Source: Deltaproteobacteria bacterium (lineage in GTDB: Bacteria; Bdellovibrionota_C; UBA2361; OMII01). From it: a DNA stretch of 21,474 nucleotides. The translations under genes were made by a program, and so were the position numbers. The notes below the pieces were generated by a model. It saw only the letters and a list, made by a program, of their open reading frames with translations. It did not search any database and was not told where the DNA came from. This document shows, piece after piece, positions 14,353 to 21,474 of this stretch (position 1 is the first letter of the stretch; every line of letters begins with the position of its first letter). The DNA is taken from positions 1 through 21,474 of the forward strand of contig JALRCK010000003.1 of assembly GCA_023262305.1 (NCBI GenBank), written 5' to 3'.

Positions 14353-15180
14353 CTATCGAGATCGCTTCTTAGCCTTGACCTTCGAAGCAACCTTCTTTGG
14401 TGCTGGTTTCTTTGCAACCTTCTTCGGCGCCTTTGCAACCTTCACGGGCTTAGCAATCCTCTTCGGAGCAACCGCGGGCTTCGCTGCTTTAGCAGAGGAG
14501 GTCTTCGCTGGGAGTGGTGCTTTCTTCGCCTTTTCAAGCCCCTTCGGAGGTACCTTGAGGCCCTTCGCCAGCTTCTGAGGAGGAGCAACAGGAGCTTTCC
14601 CCTTCATAATGGCGGCGCCCTTCGCAGGAGGTGGAGCAACCTTCTTCGGCGGTGGAACAACCTTGGGCTTGCCTGGACGACGTTGCGCAATCGGCGCAAC
14701 GATCTTTCCACGTCGAATACCCTGCTCCATGGGTGACAACTTTACCTGCGGAAGGGCTGTGTCCATCGCTCCTTTGATATTAACGGAGGAGGCCGAAACC
14801 GGCTCGATTGGAGTCCCCTCAACAACCTTGCCACCTTGACGTAAGATCGGTCGCGGTTTGGGTCCCTTCATACGATACTGAGAGCCTGGAGCCTTAGGAG
14901 GTGGAGCTACTACCTTTTCCTCTTTGGCACCCTTTTCTCCCTTCTCGCCCTTCTGGTCCTTATCCTTGGCAGATTTTTCGTCCTTCTCTCCCTCCTTTTC
15001 GTCGGTAAGGGAGATGCGGGTATTGTCGAGGCGAGCCATCGTGTCGGGGATATCTTCTGGGGATGAGAGCCAGGTCTGACCGTTGACACTGTAGAGCGTC
15101 ACAAACTGACCATTTATCATGACCCGCTTGCTAAGGTATTGCTGGTTATGTTCGCCTGAAGATGAATCTTGGGTAGCCAT
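14353..15180 (-). CDS. Protein with histone-H1-like Lys/Ala/Pro-rich tail
   Basis: The ATG at 15180 has AGGA just upstream, so it is preferred over one seven codons earlier; this gives 275 residues. The first 50 residues hold a compact unit (KRVMINGQFVTLYSVNGQTW, then LSSPEDIPDT) that I do not recognise. It is followed by a charged Lys/Glu/Asp run (about 60-90), then about 180 residues dominated by Lys, Ala, Pro and Val with repeats such as KKVAPPPAK and APKKVAKKPAPKK. The tail resembles eukaryotic H1 C-termini and bacterial H1-like or AlgP-type proteins, which bind DNA non-specifically. DNA or RNA binding by this protein is inference; an alternative is an envelope or polymer-binding tail. 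It is divergent from the ADA-like gene. Confidence 0.8.
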   Translation of the reverse strand: MATQDSSSGEHNQQYLSKRVMINGQFVTLYSVNGQTWLSSPEDIPDTMARLDNTRISLTDEKEGEKDEKSAKDKDQKGEKGEKGAKEEKVVAPPPKAPGSQYRMKGPKPRPILRQGGKVVEGTPIEPVSASSVNIKGAMDTALPQVKLSPMEQGIRRGKIVAPIAQRRPGKPKVVPPPKKVAPPPAKGAAIMKGKAPVAPPQKLAKGLKVPPKGLEKAKKAPLPAKTSSAKAAKPAVAPKRIAKPVKVAKAPKKVAKKPAPKKVASKVKAKKRSR

Positions 15181-15355
15181 GGTATCCTGCCGTGAGCGCA
15201 CAAACGCTGGTTAACTTAACGCCCCTCCAGGTACTTGGACCGATTCCGGCCATACCTTGGCGCAAAGGGCTCGACTAATAAGATGATTCATCCCTACCCC
15301 CGCGATGCGCTTAGGCTCATTGCCACTTCACTTTTTTTCGTAGTAAAGGACCACC

Positions 15356-16570
15356 ATGACGGTTCCACCAAGCTCCTCCTCCCCCTCAAACACCACCCGC
15401 TCAGCGGTTGAAACGGACGCCCTCCTCAAACGGCTCAACATGACATGGCCGAAGAATGTCACCGAGCTCCATGTGCACTTGGGGGGCTCCGTGCCGCTGT
15501 ACCGGCTCTGGGAGATAGCGATAGACCGTGGAATCCGGGGGATCGGCTCGGGCTACGAGGACTTCATCAACATTCTGAAGATCCAAGACGGCAAGGTAAA
15601 AGATCTCGATTCATACCTTGAGGTCTACGACAAGATTGAACTGATCCAGTCCGGGCCCGCCTCAGTTCGAGAGAGTATTATCATCGCAGTGCATCGCGCC
15701 TACCGAACAGGTGGAATGGTCAAGGTCGGTCCCGGCGGCGAAGGCGGCTCACCTGAGAGCCTCTTCGCGATACGACGCTTTGAATTGCGGTGGAATCCCC
15801 TCAAGAGAACCGGAGCGGTATTCCTTAAGGGGAGCCACGCGGGTCTCTACGACATGGACCGCGTTATTAAGTCTGCGGTGAACGCGGTCGAAGAGGTCGA
15901 GATCGGATTCCGTGGTCAGATTCAGGTCGGTCACATCTTCTGCTTTGGTCGGGACCTCACCTTTGAGGCGAACATGGCACTTGCCCGCAAAACGCGCATG
16001 TGGCGTGAGAAGACCAACAAAATTATCGGCATCGATCTCGCGGGCAACGAATCCGTGAATCCCCTCTCCAACCCACGCAAACTTGAGGAGATGCGGCTTG
16101 TTTTTGAGGAGGCTGGTCCGGGTCTTGGTCGCACCGTTCATGTGGGAGAGACCCACCACGTTGACGTTGAGACCTTCGTAAAAACGATCGAAACCCTCAA
16201 GCCTACCCGCGTTGGGCATCCGATTGCAGCAGTCCGAGCCTTTTGGGAAAGAAAGGATGATCGCGGGATAAAGATCCTCAAAGAGCGTCAGATCGTGTGC
16301 GAGCTGTGCGTTAAATCAAACCTCCTCACGGGAGCCGTAAAAGACGTCGAGGAGTATGGCAAGATCCTGCGAACCCTTGATGAGCACGGCATCGAGTACA
16401 CGTTCTCAACCGATGCACCCTCCCTCCAAGGAACCTCCCTGGCTGAGGAGCTCCTCATGCTTCTCGGTGAGAACGCCGCAACCCCTGAGCAGGTTCTGCG
16501 AGCCCTAAAGGTCGCGGAGAAAGCGAGCTTCCTGCCTCAGCAGGGCTCTGCACACCCCGCGCGCACCTGA
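15356..16570 (+). CDS. Adenosine deaminase-family amidohydrolase
   Basis: A 404-residue protein with AAAGGA 6 nt before the ATG. Motifs of the adenosine/AMP deaminase family are in order: HVHLGGS (His39 and His41, zinc), GIDLAGNES, HVGET (His262 zinc, Glu265 catalytic), RVGHP (His288), CVKSN, and STDAP with zinc ligand Asp353. In classical adenosine deaminase the last motif is STDDP; here the second Asp, which contacts the purine ring, is Ala354. All metal ligands are kept, so activity is plausible, but the substrate may not be adenosine. It is about 60 residues longer than classical bacterial enzymes, mostly as insertions around residues 120-160. A weak promoter (TTGGCG 15257-15262, TAAGAT 15279-15284) lies upstream. 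Confidence 0.88.
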   Translation: MTVPPSSSSPSNTTRSAVETDALLKRLNMTWPKNVTELHVHLGGSVPLYRLWEIAIDRGIRGIGSGYEDFINILKIQDGKVKDLDSYLEVYDKIELIQSGPASVRESIIIAVHRAYRTGGMVKVGPGGEGGSPESLFAIRRFELRWNPLKRTGAVFLKGSHAGLYDMDRVIKSAVNAVEEVEIGFRGQIQVGHIFCFGRDLTFEANMALARKTRMWREKTNKIIGIDLAGNESVNPLSNPRKLEEMRLVFEEAGPGLGRTVHVGETHHVDVETFVKTIETLKPTRVGHPIAAVRAFWERKDDRGIKILKERQIVCELCVKSNLLTGAVKDVEEYGKILRTLDEHGIEYTFSTDAPSLQGTSLAEELLMLLGENAATPEQVLRALKVAEKASFLPQQGSAHPART

Positions 16571-16898
16571 CGACCCGACCGGCCTACCGAGCAACCCACC
16601 TCGGCGCTCACTCGGTTTGTCGAGGCACCCAGCGCACTCGTTCTGGGGCGATGCAAGACCACGGACTCATCCCCGTTTCCCTTGCCGACAGCATCGAACT
16701 CTACAGACCTCCCGAACGAGATATTTTTGACCTCATTCAAGCCAGTTAGTCGAGATCTCTCTACCTTGTAAAATACCCCCTACAGGCTTATTCTCTCGAC
16801 TCGAGTTGCCCGAAAGGTCTCTCCATCAGACGCTAAACCGGACTTCCCCTTAGTCCCAGTAACAGCTTCGGAGCGCTCGTTATTTTATGAGGTACATC
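16571..16898. other. Gene-poor stretch before pyruvate kinase
   Basis: No convincing gene in 328 bp. A 32-codon plus-strand frame (ATG 16651 to TAG 16749, GGGG just upstream) is in a different frame from the preceding deaminase gene and has no recognisable product; I give it little weight. A TAAAAT-like -10 near 16769 may belong to the pyruvate kinase promoter, without a clear -35. Confidence 0.4.
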
Positions 16899-18398
16899 AT
16901 GAGTCTTGAGTCAATGACGTCTAATTTATGGTCAGGACAGGGTCCAACAACCGATCAGGTCTCAAGCGACCGCCGCACGAAGATCATCGCCACGCTAGGT
17001 CCATCCTCGCGGGGTCCAGAGAAGATCCGAAGCCTTATCGAAGCTGGAGCTAATGTATTCCGCCTTAACTTTTCGCACGGAAGCCACGAGGAGCACCTCG
17101 CTGTTCTCAAGGATGTCCGGAAAGTTTCAGCTGAAATGGGCGCCTGGATAGCGATTTTGCAAGACCTCTCTGGTCCCAAGATCCGAATCTCAAATGTAGA
17201 GGGCGACTACTGCCCTATCGCCGATGGCGACCCGATTGAACTCCGCTTCTCACAGGATAAGTCGAACCTATCGAACGCCAAGGCGATATTCGTTGAGACG
17301 GTCAATCCGATGACAACCCTCAAGGCGGGACACCGCGTGTTGCTCGCGGATGGAATCCTTGAGCTGACAGCCGAGAAGGTGAACACAGACCACGTCATGT
17401 GCCGAGTGGCTAAGGGTGGTCGTATCCGATCTCGCGTCGGCATCGCATTCCCGGACAGCGACGTCGATCTCCCTGCCACAACGAAGAAGGACTTCGCCGA
17501 CCTCGAGTGGGGCATCGCGAACGGAGTTGACTACGTGGCGATCTCGTTCGTGAGGAGCGCGCACGACATCAACGAGCTGCGCAAAGTCATCAATGCCAAG
17601 GGCTCAGCTGCTGGCATCATCGCCAAGATAGAGCGCCGCGCCGCCCTCGAGAACATCAACGAGATTATCGACGCTGCGGACGGTTTGATGGTTGCTCGTG
17701 GAGACCTCGGGCTTGAGGTTCCCCTTGAGCAGCTTCCCATGCTCCAGAAAAAACTGATTGAGGAGTCTAACTACCGGGGCGTTCCCGTGATCGTGGCTAC
17801 TCAGATGATGCACTCGATGATCACAGCTATCCGCCCAACTCGAGCAGAGGTCTCGGATATAGCAGCCGCCGTTATGAGCGGTGCCGATGCCGTTATGCTC
17901 TCGGACGAGACTGCAATCGGCGAGCACCCGCAAGAGTGCGTGCGCTACCTCAGCCGGGTTGCCCTCGCCGCTGAGCAGACCTTTGAGTTCCAGGAGTACA
18001 AGTTACGCCTGCGTGACGCCGATAGCCAAACGGTTCCTGATGCAATCGCGTATGCTGCATGCGCTGCATCCATCAAGACAAAAGCTGCCGCGATTATTGC
18101 ATGCACCGAAACTGGTAATTCAGCGCGGCTGATCGGAAAGTACCGTCCGCACCAACCACTCTACGGACTCTCACGAAAAGAGACCGCCCTGCGCCGCATG
18201 GCGCTCTACTGGGGAGTGCGCCCGATCTTCTTTGACTCGGGCGAGAGCCATGAGTTCGAGATCGAGAGCAGCCTCAAGGTGGTTCAAGCTCGATTGAAGC
18301 TTCCAAACGGCTCTCGTGCCGTGGTGACAGGCGGTCGGTCCACAAAGACCCCTGGTTCAACCTCGATCCTCGAGGTTCGAGCGATGGATTATCTGTAG
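16899..18398 (+). CDS. pyk: Pyruvate kinase
   Basis: The ATG at 16899 is chosen because GAGG ends 6 nt before it; an ATG four codons upstream overlaps that ribosome binding site. This gives 499 residues. Family signatures in order: RRTKIIATLGPSS, FRLNFSHG, LQDLSGPKIR, IAKIERRAALENI, GLMVARGDLGLEVPLEQLP, VATQMMHSMI with PTRAEVSDIA, and GADAVMLSDETAIGEHP. It converts phosphoenolpyruvate and ADP to pyruvate and ATP in the last step of glycolysis. The C-terminal domain (TETGNSARLIGKYRPHQPLY) is the usual allosteric domain. The usual MLSGETA reads MLSDETA here. The MerR-like gene follows after 34 bp and may be cotranscribed. Confidence 0.97.
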   Translation: MSLESMTSNLWSGQGPTTDQVSSDRRTKIIATLGPSSRGPEKIRSLIEAGANVFRLNFSHGSHEEHLAVLKDVRKVSAEMGAWIAILQDLSGPKIRISNVEGDYCPIADGDPIELRFSQDKSNLSNAKAIFVETVNPMTTLKAGHRVLLADGILELTAEKVNTDHVMCRVAKGGRIRSRVGIAFPDSDVDLPATTKKDFADLEWGIANGVDYVAISFVRSAHDINELRKVINAKGSAAGIIAKIERRAALENINEIIDAADGLMVARGDLGLEVPLEQLPMLQKKLIEESNYRGVPVIVATQMMHSMITAIRPTRAEVSDIAAAVMSGADAVMLSDETAIGEHPQECVRYLSRVALAAEQTFEFQEYKLRLRDADSQTVPDAIAYAACAASIKTKAAAIIACTETGNSARLIGKYRPHQPLYGLSRKETALRRMALYWGVRPIFFDSGESHEFEIESSLKVVQARLKLPNGSRAVVTGGRSTKTPGSTSILEVRAMDYL

Positions 18399-18432
18399 TT
18401 AGGATTTTCTAAAAGGAGAGGAGAGAAGAGAC

Positions 18433-19149
18433 ATGGGAGTAGAGGGTACGATCTCGGAATGTGAGGCGGTCAAACAAGCTGGAGTTTCGGCGCGCACGTT
18501 GCAGCGCTTCAGTGAGGCGGGATACCTCTCAATCCAGTTGAAGAGCGATGGAAGTCGTCTCTACTCGGTTCAGCAGCTGCACGAGATCTTCGGTTCATTT
18601 CAAGAGCCCGCTACTTCACAGACTCCTCCCCTGCAAGGGACCGACGCTGAAGAGGATATCGGTCCAAGCTGCTCTCGTGACGCGACTACCTACTATACAC
18701 CCGCACAGACCACTCCGTTGGTGGAGAAGGTCTCGACAGAGGCTTCCACAGAGGCTTTCACAGAGGCTTTTCCGCCCCCTACTCCTCCAACGAACTCAAG
18801 CAGCGCGGGTGAGGAGATTAGTCGACTAAAGAACCTCGTCGCGTTGCAAGAAAGGATCCTCGACATGAAGGATTCTGAGATTAAGGATCTGCGCTCTCAA
18901 AGGGATTGGCTGAAGACTCGTGTTGAGAAGCTTGAAGAGAAGGGTGACCGAGATCAAGTGCTCCTTCTCTCAGAGACCCAGGCTCTCAGGCAGCTCATCG
19001 GCATTCAACAGAAACGAACGTCGACTCTGCGAAGCCTTCTTGATTGGCTCGGATTGGGAAGCTCAGAAACTCTCCCTGCCCTCCCTTCGAATCAGGACAT
19101 CGCCTCCGGTAGTGGCACTATTGTTGTCAATAAAGCCGCCAATAACTAA
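18433..19149 (+). CDS. MerR-type HTH protein with C-terminal coiled coil
   Basis: A 238-residue protein with a strong purine-rich ribosome binding site (GGAGAGGAG) before the ATG. Residues about 6-55 form a MerR-like winged helix-turn-helix (SECEAVKQAGVSARTLQRFS, EAGYLSIQLKSDGSRLYSVQQL). A Ser/Thr/Glu-rich linker of about 70 residues contains the short tandem TEASTEAFTEAF. Residues about 125-200 form a coiled coil (RLKNLVALQERILDMKDSEI). The C-terminus ends near LRSLLDWLGLG. The MerR family normally carries an effector domain after the HTH; here there is a coiled coil instead, as in small MerR-like proteins of phage or plasmid type. Target genes are unknown; its proximity to pyk suggests but does not show metabolic regulation. 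Confidence 0.75.
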   Translation: MGVEGTISECEAVKQAGVSARTLQRFSEAGYLSIQLKSDGSRLYSVQQLHEIFGSFQEPATSQTPPLQGTDAEEDIGPSCSRDATTYYTPAQTTPLVEKVSTEASTEAFTEAFPPPTPPTNSSSAGEEISRLKNLVALQERILDMKDSEIKDLRSQRDWLKTRVEKLEEKGDRDQVLLLSETQALRQLIGIQQKRTSTLRSLLDWLGLGSSETLPALPSNQDIASGSGTIVVNKAANN

Positions 19150-19170
19150 CTCAGCACTGAGCGATTGAAG

Positions 19171-20202
19171 CTATTGAACCTGCCCAGCAGGTTGTGCCCC
19201 CTGTGGAGCCGACGGTAGTGCAGCTTTTGGTGAGACCGGAGCTGCCGGTGCCGCTGGAGCTACTGCAGCCGGTGCGGGAGCTACTGGCGCGGCCGGAGCT
19301 ACAGGAGCTGAAGCTACAGCGTCTTGTTGCGGCTGAGCCTTCTTGACCTTTGCAGCACTCTTCTTAGCTTTTGGTGCAGCTTTCTTTTCGGGAGCAGCCT
19401 CAACCTTTGGAGCTACCTTCACAGCTTCAGGCTTCACAGGCTCAGCGGCAGCAACAGCAGGCTCTTCCACCCGCACGTGCACTCGCCGATTCGCTGCGTA
19501 TGCCCACTCCTCTTTTTCAGTGAAGAGAGGGCGAGTCTCTCCGAAACTGACCGTTGAGAGGGTGTCGACCGGTATTCCTTGAGCAACAAGCTCTCTCTTC
19601 ACGGCCTCAGCACGATCGAGCCCGAGCCGATGGTTGTATGCCTCGCTGCCGCGAGAGTCGGTGTTGCCCTCAAGAACGACCTTGAGGTACCCCTCACGTT
19701 TCAGGATCTCGGCGGCTTGAGCTGCCTTCTCCTTACCAGCGGCGTTGAGCGTTCGCTTGTCGAAATCGAAGTTTGTGTCTGGAAAGTAGAGTGCTTGCCG
19801 CTCTCCACTGCCGCTCGACCCTTCAACGATCTTCCCCACGTTGGCGTTGTAGTCGAAGGGTCTGATTCGATGACAATCCGGGGCGTCCTGATTGGCTGAG
19901 AAGCATGACGGTTGACGGAAATCAAACGGCTCTCGATAGCCCATAATCGCGCGCGTCTCTGGAGTTGACGAGGCGAAGTAGCTCAGCGGTCGGAAGATCA
20001 ACTCGCGAGCAACCCATCCGATCGGGTGCAGTGCGTACGCAACGATTCGCAAGGGATGAGACTCTGACTCGCGGTATCGGGGTGATGGATGGTAATCGGA
20101 ATCGGTGTGATCCATCGGAAGGATGTCCTGCGCGAATAACGCGGTGGAGTTGAACGCGAAGCAGGTCAGTGCCGCGAGGAACAGACGACGAGTTGTGATC
20201 AT
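19171..20202 (-). CDS. OmpA-family envelope protein with Lys/Ala/Pro-rich C-terminal tail
   Basis: A 343-residue protein with a signal peptide at about 1-25 (RRLFLAALTCFAFNSTALFA, cleavage near AQD). After about 100 unrecognised residues comes an OmpA C-terminal (peptidoglycan-binding) domain at about 135-245: LYFPDTNFDFDKRTLNAAGK, VVLEGNTDSRGSEAYNHRLG and RAEAVKRELVAQGIP. TDSRGSxxYNxxLGxxRAxxV is the peptidoglycan-binding signature. The tail of about 95 residues is Lys/Ala/Pro-rich and ends in Ala-Pro repeats, unusual because OmpA domains usually close the protein. It converges on the merR-like gene, with 21 bp between the stops. An AAGG ribosome binding site sits in a palindrome. Confidence 0.88.
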   Translation of the reverse strand: MITTRRLFLAALTCFAFNSTALFAQDILPMDHTDSDYHPSPRYRESESHPLRIVAYALHPIGWVARELIFRPLSYFASSTPETRAIMGYREPFDFRQPSCFSANQDAPDCHRIRPFDYNANVGKIVEGSSGSGERQALYFPDTNFDFDKRTLNAAGKEKAAQAAEILKREGYLKVVLEGNTDSRGSEAYNHRLGLDRAEAVKRELVAQGIPVDTLSTVSFGETRPLFTEKEEWAYAANRRVHVRVEEPAVAAAEPVKPEAVKVAPKVEAAPEKKAAPKAKKSAAKVKKAQPQQDAVASAPVAPAAPVAPAPAAVAPAAPAAPVSPKAALPSAPQGAQPAGQVQ

Positions 20203-20204
20203 AG

Positions 20205-20220
20205 TTCGTAACCTTACGAA
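20205..20220. promoter_or_regulatory. 16-bp palindrome over the ompA-like ribosome binding site
   Basis: TTCGTAA-CC-TTACGAA on the plus strand is a perfect inverted repeat, starting 3 bp before the ompA-like start codon. On the coding (minus) strand its centre is AAGGTT, the likely Shine-Dalgarno. It could be an operator or an RNA hairpin that hides the ribosome binding site; with a 2-nt loop the protein-binding reading is more natural. Confidence 0.6.
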
Positions 20221-20225
20221 ATGAA

Positions 20226-20241
20226 GTAGGGCGATCCCTAC
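20226..20241. repeat. 6-bp hairpin with tetraloop upstream of the ompA-like gene
   Basis: GTAGGG (20226-20231) pairs exactly with CCCTAC (20236-20241) around CGAT. In the transcript of the minus-strand gene it would lie about 24 nt before the start codon, next to the palindrome over the ribosome binding site. Confidence 0.6.
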
Positions 20242-20359
20242 CCCAGAAATGTGTTACATCCGTGTGATAAAACGACTAACACCTTCCGCTCGGAGCCCTC
20301 ATGTCCGTGAGCTCTCTCGAAAGCTTTGACTACTCAACTGGGGTAGGATGCGGAAGGTG
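20238..20359. repeat. Two crossing inverted repeats upstream of the ompA-like gene
   Basis: CTACCCCAG (20238-20246) is the reverse complement of CTGGGGTAG (20338-20346), and CACCTTCCGC (20280-20289) of GCGGAAGGTG (20350-20359). The order is A, B, A', B', so the two stems interlock as in a pseudoknot or are alternative. The first also overlaps the 20226-20241 hairpin, giving a switch-like choice. The rest of the gap to 20478 holds only a GCGGGA/TCCCGC pair (20432-20437 and 20455-20460) after ymdB. Confidence 0.6.
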
Positions 20360-20478
20360 CGCGCTTGGTTACGCTTGATCAGCAAAGATACTTTCGTTCT
20401 ATTGGGCAAAACAAGCGCGGCCGATAAGTGGGCGGGAATCCGATGAGCAACCTCTCCCGCAATCAAACCTAACGCGGA

Positions 20479-21300
20479 TTACTCCTCTCGCAACAGCTCG
20501 ATCCAAACGGTCTTACCACTTTCTCTGTCGAGGTCCGCAATGATGCCATGCGCAATCCCCTCGCCCTCGGCGATCTGGTAGGGCGCCGGTGTGGGCGAGA
20601 GGAATCGACGCAGCGCGACGGATGAGTCCATGCCGATCACACCGGTCTGCGATCCGGTCATTCCGAGGTCAGTGATGAAGCCCGTTCCCCCCGGAAGAAT
20701 CTGCGCGTCTGACGTTTGCACATGGGTATGAGTGCCAACGAGGAGCGAGAGTCGTCCATCGGTATGACGCCCCATCGCCCACTTCTCAGAGGTTGCCTCG
20801 GCGTGCATATCACAGATTGTGAGCGCAGGTCCGTCCGATGATATCTCACCAAGCAACTTATCGATCCCGCGAAAGGGGCAATCGATCGAGCCCCCCATAA
20901 AAACGCGACCCATAAAGTTCATGATGTGCACGATAACTCCGTCCTTGGATCTCCACACGCAGTGCCCCTTGCCCGGCGTGGTAGCCTCAGGGAGGTTGTA
21001 TGGGCGGATACACCAATCGCTATTCTTCTGTAAAAAGTCTACAACCCCTTTTCGTTGGAAGGCGTGATCCCCGAGGGTCACGACATCTGCGCCGGCACTC
21101 TTAATCTCGAGCGCTGTGCCTGCATCAATTCCCGCTCCCCCCGCCGCGTTCTCACCATTCACTATGGCAAGGTCAGCTGACGAGCTTGCCTTCAGCTCCC
21201 GGAGCCGACGAGTTACTACCTCTCGTCCCGGTCGACCCACGACATCACCGAGAAATATCACCCTCAACGACCCACTTTGCTTCTTCGGATACTTCGCCAT
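20479..21300 (-). CDS. ymdB: YmdB-family metallophosphoesterase (2',3'-cAMP phosphodiesterase type)
   Basis: A 273-residue protein (AGGGATGT before the ATG) matching the YmdB/TIGR00282 family throughout: FLGDVVGRPG (Asp19), IVNGENAAGG (Glu50, Asn51), DVVTLGDH (Asp78, His79), DMHAEATSEKWAMG (His), and VGTHTHVQTSDAQILPGGTG. The canonical GNH at the metal site is GDH here (Asp78 in place of Asn); the other ligands are conserved. The family hydrolyses 2',3'-cyclic nucleotides and influences biofilm and RNA turnover in Bacillus; the role here is unknown. It lies 18 bp after the folate cyclo-ligase gene, a pairing seen in several bacterial groups, so they likely form an operon. Confidence 0.93.
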   Translation of the reverse strand: MAKYPKKQSGSLRVIFLGDVVGRPGREVVTRRLRELKASSSADLAIVNGENAAGGAGIDAGTALEIKSAGADVVTLGDHAFQRKGVVDFLQKNSDWCIRPYNLPEATTPGKGHCVWRSKDGVIVHIMNFMGRVFMGGSIDCPFRGIDKLLGEISSDGPALTICDMHAEATSEKWAMGRHTDGRLSLLVGTHTHVQTSDAQILPGGTGFITDLGMTGSQTGVIGMDSSVALRRFLSPTPAPYQIAEGEGIAHGIIADLDRESGKTVWIELLREE

Positions 21301-21318
21301 ACATCCCTTATAGAAAAT

Positions 21319-21474
21319 TCAACTTATCTTGATTGCGTCATCTTCGTGACAGATCCAATCAACGTGTATGTCATGAGGATCAGTAGGAACCTCAGGGACA
21401 ACTTGCATTGACCAACACACCCCTATCTTGAGCGCGCCGGATTGCCGCACCTTTTCGAGAAATCGATCGTAGTT
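21319..21474 (-). CDS. 5-formyltetrahydrofolate cyclo-ligase, C-terminal 51 residues (partial)
   Basis: The minus strand is open from the window edge to a TGA at 21319-21321, and reads NYDRFLEKVR, ALKIGVCWSMQVV and PTDPHDIHVDWI. This is the C-terminal signature of 5-formyltetrahydrofolate cyclo-ligase (MTHFS/YgfA): a GxYDRFL substrate-loop motif, a core beta strand, then P..PHD..vd.v. The enzyme makes 5,10-methenyl-THF from 5-formyl-THF using ATP. The N-terminus, including the ATP-binding part, lies outside the window. It is followed 18 bp later by ymdB. Confidence 0.8.
   Translation of the reverse strand, partial: NYDRFLEKVRQSGALKIGVCWSMQVVPEVPTDPHDIHVDWICHEDDAIKIS

Noticed and set aside
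1..21474. CRISPR arrays, insertion sequences, prophage or defence genes
   Set aside because: No regularly spaced repeats, transposase, integrase or phage structural motifs were seen; the 24-bp tandem units have no spacers.

Overview
The window looks like a chromosomal segment of a flagellated Gram-negative bacterium of moderate GC content. The Gram-negative reading rests on an MS-ring FliF, a secreted OmpA-family protein with a signal peptide, and a -24/-12 (sigma-54-like) element in front of the flagellar operon. This combination fits a deltaproteobacterial-type lineage (for example Bdellovibrionota or relatives), but that assignment is inference. Seventeen intact protein genes are supported, plus two genes cut by the window edges, one tRNA-Gly and one gene carrying two in-frame amber stops.

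Left part (1-8021): an edge-truncated, multi-pass GT-C-type glycosyltransferase gene (minus strand, 1-1261) is divergent from a compact flagellar operon (plus strand): flgB, flgC, fliE, fliF, fliH, fliI, fliJ and a motE-like gene. Together these encode proximal rod proteins, the rod/MS-ring adaptor, the MS ring, the export ATPase with its regulator and stalk protein, and a probable stator chaperone. fliG, which usually sits between fliF and fliH, is absent. A hairpin followed by a T run closes the operon.

Middle part (8030-13144): an RluA-type pseudouridine synthase and a PIG3/QOR-type quinone oxidoreductase converge, across a strong bidirectional terminator, on a small protein with two degenerate zf-TFIIB repeats. 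Then comes tRNA-Gly(GCC), followed by about 340 bp rich in hairpins, a 24-bp tandem repeat and a duplicated GC-rich block. Next on the minus strand are a bacterial-PH-domain membrane protein and, overlapping it, an SGNH-hydrolase gene interrupted by two in-frame TAG codons but otherwise unbroken.

Right part (13145-21474): a single-pass membrane protein with an L7/L12-CTD-like N-terminal region; a protein with a histone-H1-like Lys/Ala/Pro tail; an adenosine-deaminase-family amidohydrolase with one altered substrate-site Asp; pyruvate kinase followed by a MerR-type HTH/coiled-coil protein; an OmpA-domain lipid-envelope protein with a Lys/Ala/Pro-rich tail and an unusually structured upstream region; and a ymdB phosphodiesterase gene preceded by the 3' end of a 5-formyltetrahydrofolate cyclo-ligase gene.

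The most noteworthy items are the double-amber SGNH gene, the crossing inverted repeats and the palindrome over the ribosome binding site upstream of ompA, the repeat cluster behind the tRNA, the missing fliG, and the H1-like tail.
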